Origin: Dolomedes plantarius
Lineage: Eukaryota; Arthropoda; Arachnida; Araneae; Dolomedidae
Length of the DNA: 64,000 nucleotides
Assembly (NCBI GenBank): GCA_907164885.2
Contig: OU015501.1
Span: 24,251,591-24,315,590, forward strand
Direction: 5' to 3'
Part shown: positions 24,541-36,591 of the stretch, piece after piece
How positions within the stretch are numbered: the first letter of the stretch is position 1
Layout of the letters: each line of letters begins with the position of its first letter
Notes under the pieces: generated by a model
What the model saw: only the letters and a program-made list of their open reading frames with translations
Database searches by the model: none
Told to the model about the DNA's origin: nothing
Position numbers and translations under genes: made by a program

Positions 24541-27500
24541 AAAATACGAGATTATACTAACCATTGTAACCACAAAAAGTCCAGATGGGGATACTGATTC
24601 CAAATAATCACTATTTTTAATCTGAAGCCTTTCCAAATAAATCAAAGCCAAGATCATTGCACATGGAGAAACTCTGGTTGCTCTGAAAAAATTAAAATTA
24701 CTATAAGGCAAATATTCTAAAATTACAAATTTTTTTGCTATATATTTCTAAACATTCTTTTGTTCATGCATCTTTTAAAATATAAACAATATAGCCAAAT
24801 TTCTTTAAAGACACAAAATCTATATTTAGAAGCAAAACTCAATTTCCATCCAATAAAGTAGACAAATTCCATATAAAACCTCTCTCGAGCAATGAGTTGA
24901 CATTCCAATGTTATATTCCTCCATTTATTTTTTCTTTCATAATAATCGGGAACAAACCTGGATAAAATTTCTGATAAAAATTAACCAAATTTAACCAAAG
25001 GCTTGATACTCAAAGAATCATGGACCAAAATACAGTAAATCAACTGAAAATTTTGACTTCATAAACAGACAACCACAGTTTAAATTTCTATTATTCAGAT
25101 TATTAAGTAAAATTTTAATTTTTGGACCTTCAAAGAATACTCTTTCTCAACCATCCTGCCAAAGAAAACAGTCTTAAAATTACATTTGATCCTCATACAA
25201 ATAAACCTCTAATTCTAAATTTTTTTTTTTTTAATGTTTCCAATGGCTAATTTTAAAAAATATGCCCCACTAAGACTCTGATAGAGAAAAAATATAAGGA
25301 TTAAAATTTCACTATAAATTTATTCTTTTTTCTCTCGGTGATTTCCCAAATTTTGTTGGATTCAATACAAAGTGTTAACTTTGGTTACATGTCGGTTAAA
25401 AAGTTTAAAGCTGATTCCATATGGTTATACATGCTGAAGTTAATTAGACTGAAGTTAATTGAAATTTTTAATTTTGTCTTTTTATACATTTTTTTATAAT
25501 GAGTTGTAAGCAAAAACTTTGGAAAAATACAGAAAAAAATTTAGCTGTTACATAATTTTTTTCAAGGGGAAAAACTGGGTGCAAATTTGACATTTCTGCA
25601 AAACATAACTCAAAACTAAAAATATATATATATACAGTACAACCCCCCAAATCCAGAACGTTTTCATAAATGGCCAATATTACTTTTCCATTTTACCGAT
25701 AGATGTCGTTTACAAAATGATCTTGCTTCCTTTCATCCAAGTTAGGGCCTGTTCACATAGGAGTCTGGTAGTGGAAGTGAAAAAGGAAAGGTGGCACTGA
25801 GACAGAAATAAACCAATCATAGGCATTAAAAATTCCGTTGCTAATCGTTTGGAGGTTTGCCATTGGTTAAATATATTTAAATACTTTAACACTTCCACTA
25901 CTGGACTCCTATGTGAACAGGCCCTAAGTCATAACACTTTGCATTACTCTTTGTCAGCACGTGTTTTCTTTCAGATTCCATTTGTATTTTAGATTATTTA
26001 TTTAATTTTTGTTCTTGCATAATAAGAAATTATTTTAGTAACTATGTCCGCTACAGTAGCAGGTAAAAAGGGAAATCATTTCTCTTTCAATCGCGCAAAA
26101 AGTTGAGCTATCAAAAGAATATGGAAAAGGAACGCCAGTCCAGAATCTGTCCATAAATTATGCAATTAGAAAATCCACAGTATATGATATAATCAAACAA
26201 AGAAAAAATTATGCAGTTTTACAGTGAAAATGTCGCAAAAGTAGAAATGAAGAAGAGGAATATATTACGAATGCCAAATAATGTTGATGTGGACAATGTT
26301 TCGATCGAATTGGTTGCGGCAGAAACAGAGTGAAAATATACCACTTACCGGGCATATGATTATAGAGCAGGCGAAAATGTTTAATGAAAAGATGGAAGTA
26401 GATTCTCCATGCAACTATTCTTCTGGATGGCTGTATAAATTTAAAAAATGACATGGCATTTGCCAAGTACATATATGTGGAGAAAAAGCAAGCACTGATG
26501 GCGAAGCCAGTACAATATTTGTAAATGAATTTTCGGAAAAAATACTTAATGAAAATATTTCCCTCGTATTAATATACAACCCCGATGAAACATCGTTGTT
26601 TTGGTGTTATGTTCCTCGAAAAACATTGGCAAAGGCAGAAGAGTGCTACTGGATTAAAAGATAAAAAAGAAAGATCGACTGTTTTAGCTTGAGATAATGC
26701 TTTGGGAAGTCAAATTAAAATTATTGGTTATTGGCAAAAGTAAGAAACCTCGATGCTTGAAAGGTATTACCATTTATGCTGTAATTTACCGAGCTAACAA
26801 AACAGCGTGGATTACTAAAGATATCTTCCAAGAATGGTTTGACAATTATTTCGTACCCCAAGCTCGAGCCCACTGTGTTCCAAAAGGACTTCCCGATAAC
26901 TCAAAAATTCTGTTAATTATAGATAATTGTTCTGCCCATAATGATTCGGCAGTTCTAAATAAAGAAAATGTTAAGGTTAAATTTTTGCCATCGAATTGCA
27001 CATTGTTGATACAGCCTATGGATATGTTGAATGCTATGAAATGCCGAAATAAAAATGATTTTTTTTGCAAAAATTGTTAAACCACATGAATGGCAGTAAA
27101 AGAGTAAAGATTTCGTGAAAGAATTCAATGTAAAGGATGCATTGTGGTCTATTGCAAATGCTTAGTCCAATATAAATATGGAACTTTTAAAAAATGCTTG
27201 GCATAACTTGTTGCCTACATCGGTTTTTGCTGATTTTGACAATGATGACAACGATTTTGAAGGCTTTCAAGTATCTGGGAAAGAAGCTGAAATAGCAGAA
27301 ATAGTAGAATGTGCAAATAAAGGCAACATTAACTTAGATAAATTGGACATACAGGAAGTTTTTGACATCAACGAAAATGTGCCGATCATGGGTTCTCTGA
27401 GCGATTCTGAAATTATTGATAGTGCTGTAAATAACAAAGATTATGATGACAGCGATCATGAAAGTGATTCAGAATGCCTCGAAAATGAAAAAATGTCAAC

Positions 27501-30500
27501 GGAAGACCTGATAAAGTCATTAGATAAAACAATATTAGGCTTAGAACAGCAAAATTTTATCTCGGAACATGAAATTACGGCAGTATATCGGATTCGAGAA
27601 AAAATAATTTCTAATAAGCCAAAACTAAAGCAACAGACATTGACTGAAATGTATAAATTATAATCTAATGATATGTTCTCTATTCAGGTTTATTTAATAA
27701 TTATATCATTTTATATAGTTTTTTTTAAGTGTGTTTATTTTTTCCTAAAATTGTTATTTAAAACGTCTCAAATTTGGAAAATTCCCAAATCTGGAATTGC
27801 CATGTCCTGAACGATTCTGGACGTGGGAGGTTGTACTGTATTATTTAATAAATAAGAGAATTAAGATAATAACTTTCTCTAGGGAATAGAGTATTCTCAA
27901 GATAATCTGTTTATCTTAGAAGCTGTAGCAGTTTTAAGTACAATGTATGGAAAAGTGCTTAAAATTCATTGTTATTTGCAATTCATACCAATGTAAAGAA
28001 AAAACTGATATACAGTGATGAACATAGCCAATTCCCTCTAAAAACACTTGAAGAGCAACTATTCAAAATTTTAAGGCATTTCGTGCATAATTTTGTTACT
28101 GTAGTATGTTTTGTGTAAATAGAAATAATGAAAAAATTCATTTTGAGAAAAAGCTACTTCCGGTTATAAAACTCTGTTAAATTTACTGTTACTTGGTTCT
28201 TAGTTAAGATAGAAAAATAATCCAAACAGAATTAGAAAGATAAAATATTAGGCTGATATTGTATATGTGGAATATAGATTTTTTAAAAATTGAAAATGCT
28301 ATTTCAAAAGGCATATAGATACCTTAAACAGAGACACAGGACATAGGTTTGTCTCATGCTGAAAGTAGCAGCAGAAATTCTTTAAAATAGTGACATTACA
28401 ATAGAAAATACAATCATACTGTGAATTGTTTGATTGAAGCTATGAGGTTTGCTTTGGAGTATATGGTCATTTTTTGTTACATGAGGGCTAATTAGACTGA
28501 GACCTACAACTCAAAGCTGATTCTGAATGGCCACAAACATCCATGCCTAGAGTGAGACTCAAACCCAGACTCTGGTGCTGAATACTAGCAGCCTAGTCAT
28601 TTAGCCATCTTGAAGCCATGAGAATTTTTTTTCATAAATTTATTTTCTTATAACATATTTACATCTTTGAAAACGGGAAAAAAAATCTTTCATTAATTTT
28701 ATTCATATTTATTAATATATATTCTGCACACTGACATCAAGGTATCAAGTTATCTTAAAGTAAAACTTGCATGAAAAAACATTACAAAATGCTTAAAAAA
28801 TTTGCATATCATTAAAAAAAAAAAGGGATTTAGCCTATCAGCAAGTAATTATATACAACTGATTATATTAAATCAAAATTATCAAGCACAACAAATTGTT
28901 TTAAATTTTTTTTAAATCTGTTAGGCTATATCTATTAAAAGCATAAAATGAGAAAATAACACAAAGCAGAAAACCTCTGAATTGGTGCAATTATAATGAG
29001 TAAAGAGGGCTATTTGGCACCTCTAGCTAGTATATAATATAGAAAATAAAATATCAAGGGTATTTTTTATTTTGTAAAACTTGAAACAATATGCAATTTT
29101 TTTGTGAGGAAATACAAATCAGTTTAAATTCCCGCCCCCCCCCTCCTCCCCAGATGATTGAAAGATGTTTATGTATGGGATATTATATTTACATCCCTGT
29201 GGACTGGTAATTCTCACTGGTAAACAACTACTTTGAAACAAAAAATGTTATTGCAATCATTTTCAAGCCAACTATGGTATAACAGACTGTCTGATATTTT
29301 TTAGTTATTAACTCAGACTCCATTTATGTCTAAATTTCTGATCTAAAAAAAAAGAGTTTGTGATAGGAAAGCTTTGTATTGCTGTTTTTATACACTTTTT
29401 ATCAGAGCCTGACTAAGGCAGGGGCATACGGGGCAGTTGCCCCGGGCCCCCACATCAGAGGGGGGCCCCCAAATCGAATAGAAAGTTTAGTATTAAGTAT
29501 TAAGTTCTTCATTACTGAAGTAGTGAAGCAGAGGGGGGGCCCCAAAGAAGTTTTTGCCCCGGGCCCCAATTAGGCTAAGTCGGGCCCTGCTTTTTATACA
29601 TATTGCTTTAACATTTTATGTATGACTCTTACACATATGTACTCAAGTTGAGGACCAAAATAAAGCCTCGTCAATAAATAATCTAATATGAAACCGAGAA
29701 CAGAAATTTTATTTCTTCAAAAGTCCTTTCATTAATAATTTTCAAGCTACAGTAAAGAAAAATACTAATATCCATTTTGGATTTTCCCAATATGTCAAAC
29801 ACAATAAATTTCTGAAACTATATTTTTCTATGCTTTACACTGTGGATGCTTGATGGATACATAAAAATTTCAACTGTGTTGAATCCTGGGAATATTTTAC
29901 TCTTAGGAGAATAAAGGGATAATGTACATTTAATGTCAAATAGAAGATAATGCAGCTATATTGGGAAGACCCATTTTTTGTTCAATGAAACTGTTTTAGG
30001 TTCAAACAATGAAACTAAATCAGAGGCAATGAAAATTTTTTAGCTAGTTTTCATTCAATGTAATTCAGCTCTGATATATGATCCCTAAATTTCTATTTAT
30101 ATATATTAACAAATTTCAGGATAAAGAAAAATTAAAGACTATAAAAATTAAACCAAAAAAATGCATGTTTGTACAAATCCTGATTCAAGGTAATATGCTG
30201 AGAATAAATAAGACCAGTACTAGATTTTACAGAACAACATAAATAATACGTAATTGCAAATACATACTCGGAGACAGATGAGACATAGTCCATATCCAAT
30301 TGATCCAGTCCATAATTAGGTACAGTTTTTGAAAACAATTTTAGAGCTATATCTGAAAATAAAACAACCATTATGAAATCTTTTATGGTCTATACAAAGA
30401 TAGATAAATATTCATATGTTATGAACCTCCCTCACAAAAGATTCCGATTTGATCTAAATCAATAATAATTGAACATAATGATGTAAATATGAAGAACATA

Positions 30501-31621
30501 AGTTTCCCGTTAAACTATTTCTTGCACCAAAGGTTTGTGTTAGAAAAGAACACTTAATTTTCACCACATAATTCTTTAATTTGTACTTATACATTAGTGT
30601 GATAGTGTCACATGTTGGCGACCATATCATGTTCTTCAAATTAACCTATTTTGATAAACAAAAGAAGTTTAAAATACAATAACCTATAAATCATTAAAGA
30701 TTTTTGAATTAGGAAAACACTATGAATTACATTAAGAGATATAAATCACATGCACATAATTTTTGGTGCTATGTGTACAAAATATCTTTTATATTACACT
30801 TAGTTTTCATTCAAAGAAGTAAAGTATTGTTCTTTCATTAGAAACTAAGTTGAAGCATTCGATTTTATTTCAATAAGTAAAATACATAATTTCAGATGGC
30901 CGGGGTCCACAAAATATTTCAATGGAAAATAGATTTATTAGTATATATTTCCTAAACAATAATAACAGAAATGAATGTGCTATGAATCAGTTTTTTTGGG
31001 GACAAATGCATAACTTTTAGTCACTATTTTCAAAAGCAAGGAGCTTTAAAGATGCATGTAAAATTGATTTTTTATAAGATTTTTGTGATTCTTAAAATTT
31101 TGTTCCTAATCACCGTATTTATCACTAATTTGAACCATTATAAACAAAGGCTACTACTCAGATATATGGTGATAAATTTTAGGACATTTAGGAAGTAATG
31201 TGGAAAACAAAATTCTATGGGCTGAGGGCTACATTGTAGAATAATTTAGCAATGCACTTCCTTCTTTGATGAAGACTAAAAAAAATTTGTGATATGTTCA
31301 GATTATGGCATTCTTAATTCAATGGTCTTTTACAGCTTTTAAAATAAATGATCTCTTTAATGAGGTTCATAAAAAAAAAAAATAAACAGTGAGTTCCATC
31401 TATGAGTCTACACAAGCTGAAAATCTTATTTCTAGTAAGGTAATAAAAAACCCAAAGGCATGAAATTTACCTGTCAAGGCTATAGGTGGGTGATCTACGT
31501 TTTCATCCAGGTCTTGAATGTTTCCCCTGTATAATGTTTTCTGCAAGCGTTTTCCCATCAATATATGATCAGAAAATACCTTCAGATTATCAAAATATAA
31601 ATAAATACCAGCTAAATCCAT
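20594..31621 (-). CDS. CNPPD1: CNPPD1, cyclin Pas1/PHO80 domain-containing protein (gene span, seven coding exons)
   Basis: Exons 31621-31471, 30352-30268, 24682-24562, 22764-22639, 21703-21642, 21306-21189 and 21067-20594 total 1137 bases, 378 codons plus a stop, in phase at every junction with GT/AG borders. The product carries a PHO80-type cyclin box over roughly residues 75-185. Key stretches are VSPCAMILALIYLERL, YLESVSPSGLFVVTM, LVASKFLFENEDD, LEQKFLSAI and DWRVYVDSLEYF, followed by GWLSYSDICSILQD. A hydrophobic segment lies at about 222-244 (ISAFSALSYSVTLLSIYVAG). This order and length match animal CNPPD1, a conserved protein of poorly known role that is presumed to bind a cyclin-dependent kinase. 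The start at 31621 (MDLAGIYLYF) is preferred because the vertebrate protein, as I recall it, starts MDLTG. An AG right behind it allows an alternative spliced start. No break is visible, so the gene looks functional. Confidence 0.9.
21189..21306 (-). CDS. CNPPD1: CNPPD1 exon 6
   Basis: The acceptor TTTTTGTAG precedes 21306 and the donor AGG|GTAATA follows 21189. It encodes SLRGWLSYSDICSILQD, which matches the conserved GWYTYTDLCVLL block of vertebrate CNPPD1, and then SYIERIIR. Confidence 0.9.
21642..21703 (-). CDS. CNPPD1: CNPPD1 exon 5
   Basis: 62 bases between the acceptor CTTTTCAG and the donor AAAAT|GTAAGC. It encodes DWRVYVDSLEYFQYLSALEK, the DW...Y/F end of the cyclin box. Confidence 0.9.
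22639..22764 (-). CDS. CNPPD1: CNPPD1 exon 4
   Basis: 42 whole codons between the acceptor TTATTTTAG and the donor ATT|GTAAGT. It encodes LVASKFLFENEDD through LNQLEQKFLSAI, the central cyclin helices. Confidence 0.92.
22870..22960. mobile_element. 91-bp MITE with CAGTGAAACTT ends
   Basis: The left end CAGTGAAACTTAG and right end CTAGAAGTTTCACTG are inverted. Inner halves (CCATAAC and GTTATGG) also pair, giving a compact hairpin. TA precedes the left end. It lies in CNPPD1 intron 4, counted from the first sure coding exon as exon 1, directly beside a TC/TA microsatellite. Confidence 0.5.
22970..23055. repeat. Compound TC/TA microsatellite
   Basis: A (TC)n run followed by a (TA)n run inside an intron. 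Open frames across it are artefacts of the repeat. The rest of the intron up to 23860 shows no gene. Confidence 0.9.
23863..23934. repeat. Compound TA/TG microsatellite
   Basis: A TG run, a long (TA)n, then a (TG)n run, immediately before a dispersed repeat that begins at 23946. Confidence 0.9.
23946..24535 (+). repeat. Decayed dispersed repeat ending in a TA microsatellite
   Basis: It begins ACTAGTTGTTTACCAGGC, like the repeats at 1661 and 45544. It continues through phrases repeated internally (ATCTCAGC..CCCAAAAACTATGG at about 24167 and 24303) and ends with TACCAAGTTTGGTTGAAATT, CAGAGTAATGTTGGAACATG and (TA)n at 24492-24535. This is a common 3'-end layout of arthropod retroelement relics. 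Two poly-C tracts (about 24234 and 24390) lie inside. Confidence 0.5.
24562..24682 (-). CDS. CNPPD1: CNPPD1 exon 3
   Basis: Acceptor TTTTTTCAG before 24682 and donor ATG|GTTAGT after 24562. It encodes RVSPCAMILALIYLERL and SVSPSGLFVVTM, the most diagnostic part of the PHO80-type cyclin fold. A long TA microsatellite (24492-24535) begins only a few bases past the donor. Confidence 0.92.
25745..25924. mobile_element. Palindromic MITE nested in the Tigger leader
   Basis: About 35 bases at each end are inverted copies with two differences (GGGCCTGTTCACATAGGAGT and its complement), and TA flanks each side. GGGCCTGTTCACA-type ends are common in PIF/Harbinger-related miniature elements, but no 3-base TWA duplication can be shown. 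Confidence 0.7.
26044..27663 (+). pseudogene. Tigger/jerky-type transposase, broken
   Basis: After an ATG at 26044 the frame shifts by one base within AAAAAGGGAAA. It then reads a CENP-B-like helix-turn-helix (SIAQKVELSKEYGKG, RKSTVYDIIKQRKNY), a second DNA-binding part (PLTGHMIIEQAKMF, SGWLYKFKK) and the DDE catalytic domain: YNPDETSLFWCYVPRK (first D), LLIIDNCSAHND (second D) and LLIQPMDMLNAMK (third D). The C-terminus 27178-27663 is intact and acidic. Stops and frameshifts at about 26220, 26450, 26660-26700 and 27080-27175 kill it. Tigger proteins bind the TIRs and cut and paste the element. Confidence 0.8.
28440..28622 (-). repeat. tRNA-derived SINE-like copy, family B, inverted
   Basis: On the minus strand, GATGGCTAAATGACTAGGC and CTGGGTTTGAGTCTCAC occupy the A- and B-box positions. 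The body GGCATGGATGTTTGTGGCC and tail CAAAAAATGACCATATACTC match the copy at 18960-19165. It lies in CNPPD1 intron 2. Confidence 0.65.
29403..29589. mobile_element. 187-bp hAT-type MITE with perfect 8-bp TSD
   Basis: It starts CAGAGCCTGACTAAGGC and ends GCCTAAT...TCGGGCCCTG, with GCCCCGGGCCCC motifs near both ends. CTTTTTAT flanks it exactly on the left (29395-29402) and right (29590-29597). The 8-base duplication and CAG...CTG ends identify hAT. It has no coding capacity and lies in CNPPD1 intron 2. The remainder of 27840-30267 is AT-rich intron with no other element that I recognise. Confidence 0.88.
30268..30352 (-). CDS. CNPPD1: CNPPD1 exon 2
   Basis: 85 bases between the acceptor TTATTTTCAG and the donor CCGA|GTATGT. 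It encodes IALKLFSKTVPNYGLDQL and DYVSSVS, the helix leading into the cyclin box. Confidence 0.9.
31471..31621 (-). CDS. CNPPD1: CNPPD1 exon 1 (first sure coding exon)
   Basis: It starts at ATG 31621 and ends at the donor ACAG|GTAAAT. It encodes MDLAGIYLYFDNLKV, then MGKRLQKTLYRG and a short acidic stretch. A possible acceptor (ACTGTTTATGGATTTAG) ends at 31612, so the exon may instead begin at 31611 and be fed by the exon near 36.6 kb. Confidence 0.8.
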
Positions 31622-32241
31622 AAACAGTAAAAACAGACAAATTCAAACAAATTTATAAAAAGACATGGTTAATTTATATGATGGAAAAACACTTTGGCTA
31701 ACCTTCCATATATGACCAGTTGATCAGAAACGCGATTTTGTGCTTATCCTTGTAGCATGTCTCATTCTGCACCAAACGGCAGAACTGCCATCAGTAATGC
31801 ATCACAAGGGTTGTGTTATAAAAGCAAGAGAGCCGGTATTGAAGAAGTCTCAGTTAGAATATTAAATAAGAAATTATGTTTCCTTTACTTGCACAGATTA
31901 AGTTAGACTGAATTAAAATGCCACCGATTCACATTATAATATCTTGCGTGATAAGGGGAGTTTATAATATAACATTTATGACATTGTTAAGAAACAAAAT
32001 TAGAATGAGAAGAATACACATCTAAATGATACGGTTTCATAAATTAAAAATATTTTAAGATGTAGTTTTTACAGGTAACTTATGTTGTAATAAGTAATTT
32101 TAAATTTAAATTAACAAGGACAGCCTGTTTTAGTTTTAAGTACAGGTGTATGTCGGTCAGTAATGAATAAATAAAAAAAAAAAAAAAATAAAAATAAAAA
32201 AATAATAAACAATGTTTGTGAGATGCTTATTAGACCATATA

Positions 32242-33545
32242 CAGAAGGTCGTTTACACTTTATGGAAACGATTTTGTAATTTGTTTTTGGCATTTGCATT
32301 TTGAGATAAATATTTGGCAACTTCAGAATAATCATCTGCTATTGTTTTGCTTTGATTGGAATGTAATATAAAAGATTTTGAAAATGGCTCCTAAAATTGA
32401 TAGATGGCTCGAAAGTTACGTAACTGCACTTCCAGCGAGAAATATTCGTATCAACAAATTATAAAGTGGTGTAAAAATTTCAGTTACAGCATTTCAAAAA
32501 TAAGTATTTATAATATATTAAATTTGAAAGGGGAAAAAACTTCTAACTGAAAGTAAAAATGAAAACATGACCACTAAACCTCATCCTAAGACTGTTCGAA
32601 CGCGGGTAAATATCAAGAAAGTGAAGTCTCTGATCCTAAAAGAAAATATGCCGACTCAAAGATCCATTGCACTGAAACTAGGAATTTCTTCTGGCGATGT
32701 AAGTAGAATCATTCATAACGATTTGAAGTTAAAAAAGAGGTTTAAACCAAAAGTTCATCTGCTTTTGCCAAAGCATAATCCTGAAAGAAAAACAAATTGT
32801 AGAAAATTATATGAAAAACACATAAGCTGCTGAAAAATGAAAATTTGTGGTAATACTCGATGAGGCATGGGTCTATTTAATTTACTGTAGTAAAAAAAGA
32901 TCAATTTTGTATTGCTCAACTGTCAAGAATGACCGTACGAAATGGCTTTGTCAGTATACAGGAAAGTTCTCAAAGGAGTTCATGATAGTAGCAGGATTTT
33001 GTTACAACAATGAATTAAAAATAAAAAAAGTCTCAAGTAAAGCCAAAATTAATTCACTCTACTATCAGTAGAATATTTTAGAACCAATGTTTGAAGAAGA
33101 AAATCCAGTCTTATATGGAAAGGACATTGATAAAATTAAGCTTCTTATGGACAAAGCCTCTAGCCACACGTCAGACATCAACTGCCACTTATTTAGCAAA
33201 GAAAGAATCAGAAACAGGAATAAAATGTATCCTATTTAATGAAATACCTATAAAATTACCTGACTCTTCTCCAATAGACTTTTGCGATTTTGGTTTTTTA
33301 AATACAAGCCTTAGGAAAACGGCATCCAAGAACGCCGAACGTACTTTGGAAAACGGTCCAAGAGGAATGAGGTAAAACTGACATGACAGCACTAAGCAAA
33401 AATTTACTTTCATGGAAAATTCAAGCTAGAGCTATTGTCAAGAATCATGGCTATCAGATAGAAGCAAATCACTGCATAAAATACGGCATTTATACATAAA
33501 ACTTAACTATCAAAATCGTTTCCATAAAGTGTGAATGACCTTCTG
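32242..33545 (+). mobile_element. mariner/maT-like element, full length
   Basis: 35-base inverted ends (CAGAAGGTCGTTTACACTTT and, on the other strand, CAGAAGGTCATTCACACTTT) are flanked by TA on both sides. The 1304-bp size and the encoded transposase fit the mariner group. It lies in CNPPD1 intron 1. Confidence 0.88.
32567..33376 (+). pseudogene. mariner/maT-like transposase, broken
   Basis: Helix-turn-helix part: TQRSIALKLGISSGDVSRII, then a basic linker. After a stop and frame change near 32832 the catalytic part reads VVILDEAWVYLIYC (first D), MDKASSHTS (second D, after another shift near 33070) and SPIDFCDFGFL (third D, after a shift near 33210). The three-Asp arrangement is that of mariner-type enzymes. 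At least three disruptions make it inactive. Confidence 0.8.
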
Positions 33546-33763
33546 TATATGTAAAAATACCCTCCCCCACTTTTTATGGAGAAGACCAAAGTAGTTTCAT
33601 AATAAACTGCATTTTTATAAAAAAAAAAGCTTCAATGCCGAACAGTTTCCAAGTTAACAAAGATCTAATAAAGTATTAACAAAATTTAAAATACACTTAT
33701 TTTGTTAAAAAAGAAATCAAAAGACCATCTTGCATGTTATTAGAGAACCATGAAGGGATAGGG

Positions 33764-34414
33764 CAGAGGTGGGGAACCTTTTTACCATTATAGGCCACAT
33801 GTAAATTAGATAGTAATAAAGGAGGCCACATAAGTTGATGAACCTATAAATGTGACTTTAATGAAATTATTATAGTTATAGTTTTAACAATTTGGTGCAT
33901 TATATAGAAAAATATAAAAATTAAGTCCTTATTTATTATTTGACATAAAAAGTTACAATATAAAATATTTTTGTATTCACATAAGGTTAAAAACTTGTTA
34001 TAACATTAATCATTTTTTTTTTTTGCAGAAAAAATACATTTTAATGTACATGGAGTCAGTCACAACAATAATAGTAAGAAAATAGTTTGTGTAGAGATCA
34101 TATAACATGTCTGGTAGTATTGCTAAGAAACTCTGAGCATTAAATTACATATAAAGTGTAGTTAAATTATCATACAATCAAGGTAAACAAAGCTCATTTG
34201 GATAAATATACAATTGTAGCGACTTTAGACAACAATTTCAAAATGTCAACTTTATTTTGGCAGACACTGTACATACATTCATGCTGTTCTTTATTTAATT
34301 CTACTGATTTGGAAATTGTTGTAATCTATATAATTAAATATTAATTAATACAAGTGCTAGCTTTTATGAAGGCCGCAAGAGAAGATCACAGAGGCCGCAC
34401 ATTCCCCATATCTG
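33764..34414. mobile_element. Non-autonomous hAT element with perfect 8-bp TSD
   Basis: The left end CAGAGGTGGGGAACC and right end ATTCCCCATATCTG are imperfect inverted copies, with GGCCACAT / GGCCGCA sub-ends. GGATAGGG occurs exactly at 33756-33763 and 34415-34422. The 651-bp AT-rich interior has no coding frame. The stretch 34423-36590 of intron 1 shows only a SINE head and a poly-G run near 34665. Confidence 0.85.
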
Positions 34415-35717
34415 GGATAGGGTTTTAGATCTGGTCTGTAACACTTATCCTATGGAGGGCTGGGATATACAAACCTGGCGCAAAAAAATTTCACTTGATG
34501 AGCAACTGGCCATATACGGAAGCTGTTCTTATATTTCAAATTATAATGGATTACCCCTTGGCAAGCAGCAAGCCAAGGGTTGCTGCTTATCTAAAGCAAA
34601 GGAGCAAAAAAATTTAGCTCTATGGTATCATACTAGACAGAACTATAGGCACACATGGATTTGGGAGGGGGGGGGGAGGGGGTAAATAAATCTAATGAAG
34701 CCAGAATTCTGAAAAAAACTAAAACTTAAAAAGCCTCTTTCTTCCATAAGCATTAATAAATACTTTTGGTTACCCGCCCAATTTATAAATAAAAAAACAA
34801 AAACAAACAAAATTAAATTATTTTCACATACTCATAACTGTTAAAACATTGACAAAAACCAATCAGAACTTTTGCATTCATGAAGTTTATACTTTCTCTT
34901 AAAAAATTTAAGAATATATAACACATGCATCTTAACTATCAAAAATCATATCAATACTCTTGGTATTTAATAACTGAAAAATATTTGAAATCCTCAAATG
35001 TCTGGTAGGTCACTTTTTTTCACCCAAGTATAGTTGAAAAAGCCTCATTTTGGCCCAAACACTTTTGGACAACATCCGAAATACATGTATTAATAAAAAC
35101 AATACCACATCTTTAAAACAATCATAAGGCAAAACAATTTTAAAATACATGTTCTATGTTTAAATTATAGAAGCATGTCTTCCACTTCTTTCCCTGGACA
35201 CTGGTACAAGGTCATTTAAAGGGCCATGACAAACTAATAGAGCCCAAAACCACAGGATAAATTACGATACTTCTACTCTGAATACACAACTGAAAAATCC
35301 ACTAAATATATTTCGAATCTTTAACTACATTATTAGATAGATAACCTGTTTAAAGTATTGCTCACTTTTAAACTATTAATGATAGTTCATTAAGACCAAT
35401 AGCTTTAGACATGTCTTATTTTTTCTTCACTGGAAATATAAGCTAAAATTTATTAAACTGTGTGGCTTATATAAATAGCATTTCAATTATTTAAAATTGC
35501 TTAACATTTTTCATTAATCTAAATGAATGCATTCAGTTTGATATTGTTTTGATTAACAAATAAAATGTTAAATGGATACAAATTATTTTCTTTCTGTAGT
35601 CCAAAATAAGAAATTAAAATACTCAAATAAAACTTTATATGATTGACCTCAGTCATAGAACTCCAATACTTCAGATTAATTCATAGAATTCGAATTAAAG
35701 GGTAACAAAAATTTTCA

Positions 35718-35800
35718 GGCTGTCCACATGGTGTAGTGGTTAGTGTCATAAGTTTCCATGCTGTGGGCTTGGGTTCAAAATGGTTGTAAATTAAAGTCAA
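35718..35800 (+). repeat. SINE-like head fragment, family A
   Basis: CCACATGGTGTAGTGGTTAG and GGGCTTGGGTTCAAA form A- and B-box-like motifs at tRNA spacing. They resemble the head of the 10683-10904 copy more than that of the 720 copy. The body is missing. Confidence 0.5.
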
Positions 35801-36591
35801 CTAACACTGTTTAAAAATCTTAGGTGCTTTAGACTATAGCTATTTCATAAAATAATAGAGCGTACACTAATTGCTCAATCAGAGAAGAATATAAAATTTT
35901 CACTATGTTCCTAATATTTATATAGTTTACTATTGGCTTTTAAAACAATTTAACCTCATTGGTTTCCAAAAACATTTTTCGCACTATTTTGTTTCAGGAT
36001 ATCTGATTGTAATTCCAATGCCATACCACCAAGAACTCAGAATTCTACAAGTGCAAAAGAGCTACATTAATCTTCTTTCTGATTATTCATGCAAATTAAT
36101 ACAAAAGTGTGCATGGATAGTCAGAAAACAAGGATAATACCAAAAGTTATAATAATTACCATAAAAAGAGAATTATCAAGAGGTTTTAATTACACATGCT
36201 GCTTATATAATGTTATAACTCCGTGTATAAGAGAAATTTCGATACTCTTTCACACACTAATTTAAAATGAAACAAAATTATCGTGAATGAACATTGTTCT
36301 GCACGTAGCGGTCTAGCCGGATTAATTTATCATGCGTGCAAGAGAAATTCACCGATAAATTACCAAAACAGAGTGATCCCGAGCCTGGAGTGTGACATGA
36401 AATTCTACGAATTATTTAGTCATTTGGCAAAATACACCATGTGAGATAGAACATAACGTCAACAGCATAAACAAATGACTACGCAGCACATTCTTTGCAT
36501 GAGAATTCGGTGACACACTCATGTCATGAGAATTCGAGCTTCATAGTAATCGTATGACAATGTTATACAAGGCAAATAATGCAGTGTTAAC

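Larger units (their letters stand above)
25635..27838 (+). mobile_element. Tigger/pogo-like DNA transposon, nearly full length
   Basis: The ends CAGTACAACCCCCCAAATCC and GGGAGGTTGTACTG are inverted copies, each flanked by TA. The 2204-bp body holds a broken transposase (26044-27663) and, in its leader, a 180-bp MITE. It sits in CNPPD1 intron 2, against the gene's direction. Confidence 0.85.
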
